The notes under the pieces were generated by a model. It searched no databases. It was not told the origin of the DNA and worked only from the letters and a program-made list of their open reading frames with translations. Position numbers and translations under genes: made by a program. A DNA stretch of 10,113 nt, taken from NCBI GenBank assembly GCA_964479465.1, contig CAYZMG010000120.1:1-10113 (forward strand), read 5' to 3'. This stretch comes from CADCTB01 sp964479465 (GTDB lineage Bacteria > Actinomycetota > Acidimicrobiia > Acidimicrobiales > AC-14). Numbering within the stretch: position 1 is the first letter of the stretch; every line of letters begins with the position of its first letter. Below are positions 5,409-10,113 of the stretch, one piece after another.

Positions 5409-8400
5409 TCAGAGGGACAGGTCGATGCCCCGCTCCGGGGCGACGCCGGGCGACTGCAGCCGGGAGGAGAGCTCCAGCCATTCCCGATGCGCAGCGGGCG
5501 AGGGTGGGAGTGCGCCCACGAGCTCCTCGAGGGTGGCGGAGCGGGTATCGAGCCCCCACCGGTCGCAGGCGACGGCGACGTCGCCGTAGGAGCGGGCCAG
5601 GCCCTCGACCTCGGCATGGCTCGGGACGTCGTCGACGTCGAGGCGGCGGCGGATGTCGTGGCGGGCCCAGGTCGGGGCATCGTCGAGCACCCCCGAGCGA
5701 AGCCGGCCCTCGCGCACGGCGACGGCCTCGGCCAACAGCTCCCGCCGCCGCGACGGCGCCTCGGGCAGACGCGAGACCGCCTCGGAGGCGGCGCCCAGCC
5801 GGGCGCGGGCCTCGACGACACGCTGGCTCGCCCGTGCCCGGGCCTCGGCCCGGATCGACTCCGCGTCGGCCACGCGGGACCGGCGCCGGCGCGAAGGTGC
5901 GGCGGGAGCCTCCCCCAACTCCGCCAGCGCCTCCTCGGCCCGGGCCAGCTCCCGCTGGGCGGAGCGCAGGGCGGTGCCGCTGCGGGTGGCGGACTCGGTA
6001 TGGCGGGAGAGCTGGGCCAGCTCGGCGTGGAGCTGGGCGAGGGGACGGCCGGCCAGGGCCTCCACCTCCACCGAGGGCCGGCGCCCGACGACGGGGACGT
6101 GGCGGGCCAGCTCGGCGAGGACCATGGTGGTGCGGGCCTCCAGGACGGTCACCCTGACCTGGTCGTAGTGCGACCGCCGAGACGTTCCGGCGGGCTCGGT
6201 GCCGAGCGCCCGCCGCCAGTGGTCGGCATGGGGGACGTCGCGGTCGAACGTCCCTGCCGCGTCCCGGTAGTCGAGGACGGCGCCGGCCGCCCGCCGCCAC
6301 GCGGCCAGGCCGGAGCCACTGGCCGGCGGCGGCCCGAGGAGCGCCTGCAGTGGGCCGGTCGTCTCCATCTCGGCCATGGCCAGGCGGCCCTGGCGCTGGC
6401 GGTCGATGGCCGCATCCAGCAGCGCCAATCGGCGGTGGTCCTCACCGGGTTCTGCACCGGTCCGACCCAAGGTCGCAGCTGCGGCATCGGCGGCCCACAC
6501 CAGCACGGCCACGGGGTCCTCGGCGCTGTCCAGCTCGCGGACGCCGGCCCGGCCCCGCCCGAGCATGCGCTCGCTCACCTTCTCAGGGGTGGACCCCGGG
6601 ACCTGCAGCGCCCTGGTGAGCGCTGCGGTGAGCGGACGGCACTCCAGGGTCTCAGGAGCGATCCCGTAGGTCGAGGCCAGCGTGGTCCGCACCTGGCGGA
6701 GGGACTCCGCCAGCGGTGGGCGGGCGCCGACCCGGGCGGCGACGGTGGCGTGCTCCGCCCACAGACACGCCGGGGGCCGGCCCATGAGCCGGCCCACCTC
6801 GGCGACCTCCGGCTCGGCGGCGCTGGCCATGGTCTGGGTGGCGTCGAGGCGCATGGCCTCGGCCAGGGCGGCGACGTCGTCGGGGTCAGGAGCGGGGGCG
6901 GCTCGGCCGCCGTCGAGGCGCTCGACCTCGTCGGGCTCGGCGACGGCCATGCCGTAGAAGCGGGTGGCCTCGGCGGCGCGGGAGGCGGCCACGTAGAGGG
7001 CCTGGCGGTGCATGCCGGAGCGGGTGACGAGCACGTAGGCGCTGAGCGCGGTCCGGCCCTGCACGCCATGGGCGGTGGAGGCATAGGCGTGGGCCAGGCC
7101 GGGGGCGTCGATGCGGGGCCGGCCCTCGGCGCTGCGCACGGTGCGCTCCTGGAGGAACTCCGCCCCCAGGGTCACCTCGTGAGCCGGGGCACGCCCGGCG
7201 TCGAGGGCGACGGTCACCTCCCGGCGGGCGGCGTCGAGGGCGACGACGGTGCCCACCGAGCCGGTGAAGATGCCGAGGCGCTCGTCGTTGCGGGTGGCCC
7301 GCACCACGTCGCCCACACGCAGCTCGCGGGAGGGCACCGCCCGGTCGGGGGCGGCGAGGTGGACCGTGATCGACTCGGGGCCCAGCCGTCCCTCGGAGAT
7401 CAGCACCTCACGGGCGGCCCGGTTGAGCCACTCCACCTCGGCCACGGTGGTGGCGATCATCAGCTTCCCCGTGCCCGGCGCGCCGGCATCGGCGGCCCAG
7501 TCGTCCAGCAGCTTCAGCCGCAGGGCGTCTGCGTTGGCCGCGCCCGTCCAGCGGCCGTCGGCCCGGGCCGAGGCGATGGCCTCCTCGGCCCGGCCCCGGC
7601 GGATGAAGGTGAGCCGTGCCCGCTCGGCCGGGTCGCGCTGGCGGCGGTTCTCGACCAGGCGCACCACCGGCACCTCGGCCTGGGCCACCAGGTGGGCGAA
7701 GGCGCCGCCGGCGCCGACCTCGGGGATCTGGTCGGGGTCGCCGACGAGGACCAGCTTGGCTCCCGCCGCCGCTGCGTAGCGGGCCAGGCGCGACATCTGG
7801 CGGGTATCCGCCATGCCGGCCTCATCCAGGATCACGACCGAGCCGTGGAGATATCCAGTGCCCTGGCGGTCGCAGCGCGCGAGCAGGCCGGTGAGGGTGT
7901 GGCGGGCATCGAGGGCGGCCTCCCGGGCCAGGACCTCGGCCGCGCCGCCCTGGAGGGCGGCGCCCACCACCGCCAGCCCCGACGCCCGCCACGCCTGGGC
8001 CGCGGCGCCCAGAGCGAAGGTCTTGCCCGAGCCCGGCCCGCCCACCACCAGCTCCACCCCGATGCCGCTGGTGGTGATGGCGGTCACCATCGCCACCTGC
8101 TCGCCCGACATCGTCGGGCGCTGGGCCAGGGCCTCCTGCAGCGAGGCCGGCGTGGCCACGCCCAGGCCCACGCCCTGCGCCTCCGCACCGAGGCCCCGGG
8201 CGTGGGCGTCGAGCAGGGCGGCCTCATGGGCCAGCAGCTCGGGGGTGGCATAGGCCTGGGCCACCCCGCCGGCCCGCACCCGGCGCCCGTCGGCCCGGCG
8301 GATGACGTCGCCGCTGCGCGTGGGGCGGGCCAGCACGGGGACGAAGCGCCCGCCGTCGTGCAGCAGGGTGGCCGCCCACCGCTCCAGCTCGGCCCCGGTG

Positions 8401-9902
8401 GCCCCGGCGGGTGCCTCGGTGGCGAAGCCCTTGATGGCGTCGCGCAGGTCGACCAGGGTGGCCCGGGCGCACAGACCCTCGGGCCCGGCCAGGTGGGCGG
8501 CGAGCTCGCCCAGGTGCTCCGGCGAGGGCTGCGCCGGCGGCTCGTGGCCCAGGAGCCCGACCAGCTCCCGGGGGCCGAAGCCAACATCGGCGGCCATGGC
8601 GGCCAGCTCGTGGGGGCTGCGGTGGGAGCGCTCGTCCTTGGGCGGCCGGGTGGCCAGGGTGGCGACCTGGGCCGCCGCCGGGCCCGAGGAGCCGACACGT
8701 TCCATCAGCTCCAGGATCTGGCGTCGCCGGGTGCTGAAGGCGTCGATGACCTCCCTGGGCACGCCGGCGATGTCGGCCAGGCCGTTGTGGGGCGGCTCGA
8801 AACGCACGCCCAGGCGGGCCACGAGCTCGGCCCGCAGGCGCGCCTGGTAGGCGTGGCCGGCGGTCGACGCCCAGGCGTAGAGAGCGGTGCCGTCGAGGGC
8901 GGCCCGGCGCCCGTCGATCCCGGTGGCCACGTTGGCGATCACCGCATGGGTGTGCAGCAGCGGGTCGCCGGTGCGCGACGAGCGATGGTCGAAGCGGGCC
9001 ACCGCCAGGCCCTGGGCCATGACCCGACCACCCGGCGATCGGGTGAAGGCGGCGTGGCGCTCCAGCAGCTCCAGGGCGTCGGTGACCGCGGCGTGGTGGG
9101 CGGCGACCACCTGGGCGGCCACGCCGGCGGGCAGGCCGAGGGACTCCAGTTCGTCCGGCGGCACCAGGTGGCCCAGGGCGTGGAGGAGGCTGACCGACTT
9201 GGGCGCCCGCATGACCAGGTCGTAGGCAGGTACGGGACGGGGGACGGATCGCGAAGTCATGAACCGCTCCAGCTCCGAGGCCGCCACCCGCCAGCGATTG
9301 TGGTCGTCCCGCCACCCGAGCAGGTATTGCACGGGCCGCCCGTCGTCGCGCAGCGTTTTGGCCGGCGCCTGCTCGGTCACCAGCCGCTTGAGGTAGGAGA
9401 CGTTGACCCCGGCCAGGCGGGCGGCCTCGGAGATGGCGAAGGCGCCGTCGGCGCCGGGAGTGGGCAGCGCGCCGAGCGACGGCGGCGCCGGCCGGCCGAC
9501 GAGGTGGGCCTCGATGGCCGATGCCGGGATGCGCCAGTGGCCCTGGGGCGTCTTCTCGCCGGCCAGGGTGCTGGCCCGCAGCCGGGCCCGGACGCCCTCC
9601 ACGCTCAGGCCCAGCAGCGCCGCCGCGGCGGCGGCATCGAGGTCGGCGTCGGCGCCCCGGGCGTTGGCCCGGGCCGAGGACCCACGGGCGGAGATCAGGT
9701 ACTCGCCGGTGGTGGGGTGCTTGCCGGCGAAGAGGTCCCGCAGCGCTCCGGCGTCGACCTCGCCGCCCAGGCCAAGCGCAGTGGCGCCCGCTCCCCACCA
9801 CCGCCCCGGCGCCTCGCCCTCGCGCAGGTAGTACTCACTGGCGTCGCGGGTCACCTCGCGCAGGGCGTACTCGGGGTCGTGGCACGGCGCGATGTTCAGC
9901 AT
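5409..9902 (-). CDS. MobF (TrwC/TraI-type) relaxase-helicase with nested HTH insertion
   Basis: The 1497-residue protein should nick one strand at oriT, stay linked to its 5' end through tyrosine, and unwind it for conjugation. The relaxase part starts MLNIAPCHD, with the catalytic Tyr pair at Y24-Y25 (SEYYLREGEAPGRW). It resumes at about 226 (AYDLVMRAPKSVSLLHALG) and has the metal-binding histidines H306, H317 and H319 (HRSSRTGDPLLHTHAVIANV). Between about 65 and 218 lies an insertion with two excisionase-like helix-turn-helix segments (about 86-134 and 153-216). The SF1 helicase has Walker A GGPGSGKT (621-628), Walker B VILDEAGM (690-697), motif III VGDPDQ (720-725), ENRRQ (751-755), STAHGVQGRT (942-951) and LYVAASRA (969-976). 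Residues after about 1000 match nothing I know and include charged helices (about 1310-1385) likely to form a coiled coil. The ATG at 9902 gives the family's N-terminus; an in-frame TTG at 9983 is rejected. No frame break is seen. Confidence 0.93.
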   Translation of the reverse strand: MLNIAPCHDPEYALREVTRDASEYYLREGEAPGRWWGAGATALGLGGEVDAGALRDLFAGKHPTTGEYLISARGSSARANARGADADLDAAAAAALLGLSVEGVRARLRASTLAGEKTPQGHWRIPASAIEAHLVGRPAPPSLGALPTPGADGAFAISEAARLAGVNVSYLKRLVTEQAPAKTLRDDGRPVQYLLGWRDDHNRWRVAASELERFMTSRSVPRPVPAYDLVMRAPKSVSLLHALGHLVPPDELESLGLPAGVAAQVVAAHHAAVTDALELLERHAAFTRSPGGRVMAQGLAVARFDHRSSRTGDPLLHTHAVIANVATGIDGRRAALDGTALYAWASTAGHAYQARLRAELVARLGVRFEPPHNGLADIAGVPREVIDAFSTRRRQILELMERVGSSGPAAAQVATLATRPPKDERSHRSPHELAAMAADVGFGPRELVGLLGHEPPAQPSPEHLGELAAHLAGPEGLCARATLVDLRDAIKGFATEAPAGATGAELERWAATLLHDGGRFVPVLARPTRSGDVIRRADGRRVRAGGVAQAYATPELLAHEAALLDAHARGLGAEAQGVGLGVATPASLQEALAQRPTMSGEQVAMVTAITTSGIGVELVVGGPGSGKTFALGAAAQAWRASGLAVVGAALQGGAAEVLAREAALDARHTLTGLLARCDRQGTGYLHGSVVILDEAGMADTRQMSRLARYAAAAGAKLVLVGDPDQIPEVGAGGAFAHLVAQAEVPVVRLVENRRQRDPAERARLTFIRRGRAEEAIASARADGRWTGAANADALRLKLLDDWAADAGAPGTGKLMIATTVAEVEWLNRAAREVLISEGRLGPESITVHLAAPDRAVPSRELRVGDVVRATRNDERLGIFTGSVGTVVALDAARREVTVALDAGRAPAHEVTLGAEFLQERTVRSAEGRPRIDAPGLAHAYASTAHGVQGRTALSAYVLVTRSGMHRQALYVAASRAAEATRFYGMAVAEPDEVERLDGGRAAPAPDPDDVAALAEAMRLDATQTMASAAEPEVAEVGRLMGRPPACLWAEHATVAARVGARPPLAESLRQVRTTLASTYGIAPETLECRPLTAALTRALQVPGSTPEKVSERMLGRGRAGVRELDSAEDPVAVLVWAADAAAATLGRTGAEPGEDHRRLALLDAAIDRQRQGRLAMAEMETTGPLQALLGPPPASGSGLAAWRRAAGAVLDYRDAAGTFDRDVPHADHWRRALGTEPAGTSRRSHYDQVRVTVLEARTTMVLAELARHVPVVGRRPSVEVEALAGRPLAQLHAELAQLSRHTESATRSGTALRSAQRELARAEEALAELGEAPAAPSRRRRSRVADAESIRAEARARASQRVVEARARLGAASEAVSRLPEAPSRRRELLAEAVAVREGRLRSGVLDDAPTWARHDIRRRLDVDDVPSHAEVEGLARSYGDVAVACDRWGLDTRSATLEELVGALPPSPAAHREWLELSSRLQSPGVAPERGIDLSL

Positions 9903-9916
9903 CTGCCGTACTACTG

Positions 9917-9928
9917 GTGCTGCAGCAC
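9917..9928. promoter_or_regulatory. 12-base palindrome before the relaxase start
   Basis: GTGCTGCAGCAC is a perfect palindrome that begins 14 bases upstream of the relaxase ATG at 9902. It sits in the leader where a repressor site or an RNA hairpin would affect expression. No strong Shine-Dalgarno sequence is visible between it and the ATG (only ACGGCAG). The function is inferred from position. Confidence 0.3.
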
Positions 9929-9960
9929 GACGAACGCGACAGAAACGCAGGGCTTCCAAC

Positions 9961-9981
9961 GCAGGTAGCTCGGCTACCTGC
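9961..9981 (+). repeat. perfect hairpin upstream of the relaxase gene
   Basis: The arms GCAGGTAGC (9961-9969) and GCTACCTGC (9973-9981) pair exactly around the loop TCG. It lies 58 bases upstream of the relaxase ATG, in the transition from GC-rich coding DNA to an AT-richer stretch. Relaxases of the MobF family recognise a hairpin just 5' of their nick site, so this is the best candidate for that element. It could instead be part of the relaxase mRNA leader. Confidence 0.65.
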
Positions 9982-10000
9982 AAGTCTGTAAATTATCCGG
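9961..10000 (+). other. candidate origin of transfer (oriT)
   Basis: On the plus strand the hairpin at 9961-9981 is followed by AAGTCTGTAAATT. The R388 TrwC site has a hairpin followed within about 9 bases by TGTCT/ATAG. The shared GTCT and following TA give a possible nick after T9987. Such a nick would send the right side of the window into the recipient first and the relaxase gene last, the usual order in conjugative elements. The match is short, so this is a proposal from position and shape. Confidence 0.3.
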
Positions 10001-10045
10001 GATCCCAGATAAGTTACATAATCAGGGACGCGCGCTTATCCGGGA
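9993..10045. repeat. cluster of TTATCCGGGA repeats with near-perfect palindrome
   Basis: TTATCCGGGA occurs at 9993-10002 and 10036-10045. An inverted copy with one change (TCCCAGATAA) is at 10003-10012, making a 20-base near palindrome centred on GGGATCCC. A degenerate copy TAATCAGGGA is at 10019-10028. The block is markedly AT-richer than its surroundings. It could be bound by a transfer or replication regulator, or be a core site for a tyrosine recombinase. The last copy overlaps the stop codon of the gene entering from the right. Confidence 0.6.
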
Positions 10046-10113
10046 CGGCGCCCGCGGACGAGGTTGTCCCAGTCCTTGTTGAAGTGAGGTGGCGGTCCCC
10101 CGCCTGAGACCTG
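10036..10113 (-). CDS. C-terminal end of an unidentified gene
   Basis: The minus strand is open from the window edge for 25 codons and ends in TAA at 10036-10038. The residues PPPHFNKDWDNLVRGRRPG have the mixed character of a real protein tail, and third codon positions are mostly G or C. I do not recognise the protein. It would run in the same direction as the relaxase gene, 133 bases upstream of it, so the two may share an operon, with the repeat cluster and hairpin between them. Confidence 0.4.
   Translation of the reverse strand, partial: QVSGGGPPPHFNKDWDNLVRGRRPG

Noticed and set aside
5487..9968. A 1493-codon open frame on the plus strand opposite the relaxase gene
   Set aside because: Its composition is Gly, Gln, His and Leu rich without any domain. 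It is the codon-biased shadow of the GC-rich relaxase gene, which carries all expected motifs on the minus strand.
9903..9983. TTG start at 9983 for the relaxase, adding 27 residues
   Set aside because: The added residues are not family-like, the reading would pass through the hairpin and palindrome, and the ATG at 9902 gives the classical MobF N-terminus.
10012..10024. ATTATGTAAC (minus strand), resembling one half of a Xer dif site
   Set aside because: Only one half-site is similar (about 8 of 11 positions), and no second half lies at the needed 6-8 base spacing.

Overview
The window is strongly GC-rich on both strands, with G or C preferred at third codon positions in every convincing gene. 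Together with the gene families present, this points to an actinobacterium. I cannot name a genus from the sequence. The window appears to join two kinds of DNA.

Left part (1 to about 3400): ordinary small enzyme genes of actinobacterial type. They are a MerR-GNAT fusion gene on the minus strand that is broken by two frameshifts, a divergent APH-type kinase gene, a class I methyltransferase gene, and a 65-codon tail of an alpha/beta hydrolase that carries a frameshift and is cut off at its 5' side. Each broken gene can be followed by eye from one frame to the next, so this part is either decaying or contains single-base sequence errors.

Junction (about 3400 to 3812): the hydrolase homology stops at tandem TAG codons, followed by about 400 bases with only doubtful coding traces and one imperfect inverted repeat.

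Right part (3813 to 10113): this looks like the backbone of a conjugative or mobilizable element. Two plus-strand genes, a membrane protein with three predicted helices and a sigma-70-like protein, are separated by two strong hairpins and a short direct repeat. The sigma-like gene ends 8 bases from the end of a very long minus-strand gene. That gene encodes a 1497-residue MobF (TrwC/TraI type) relaxase-helicase with an intact Tyr pair, His triad and helicase motifs. Its relaxase domain is interrupted by about 150 residues holding two excisionase-like helix-turn-helix segments. Upstream of the relaxase lies an AT-richer stretch (about 9955 to 10045) with a perfect hairpin, a GTCT-containing stretch like the MobF nick region, and repeats of TTATCCGGGA. 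This is the best place for an origin of transfer or a recombination/control site. The end of another minus-strand gene enters from the right edge.

Working together: the relaxase would nick at an oriT, most likely just upstream of its own gene, and unwind the transferred strand with its helicase half. The inserted DNA-binding segments may help recognise oriT or control the gene. The sigma-like and membrane proteins are plausible element-encoded regulators or accessories, but nothing in their sequences proves this. No type IV secretion or coupling-protein gene, replication gene, integrase, tRNA, rRNA or CRISPR array can be recognised in the window.
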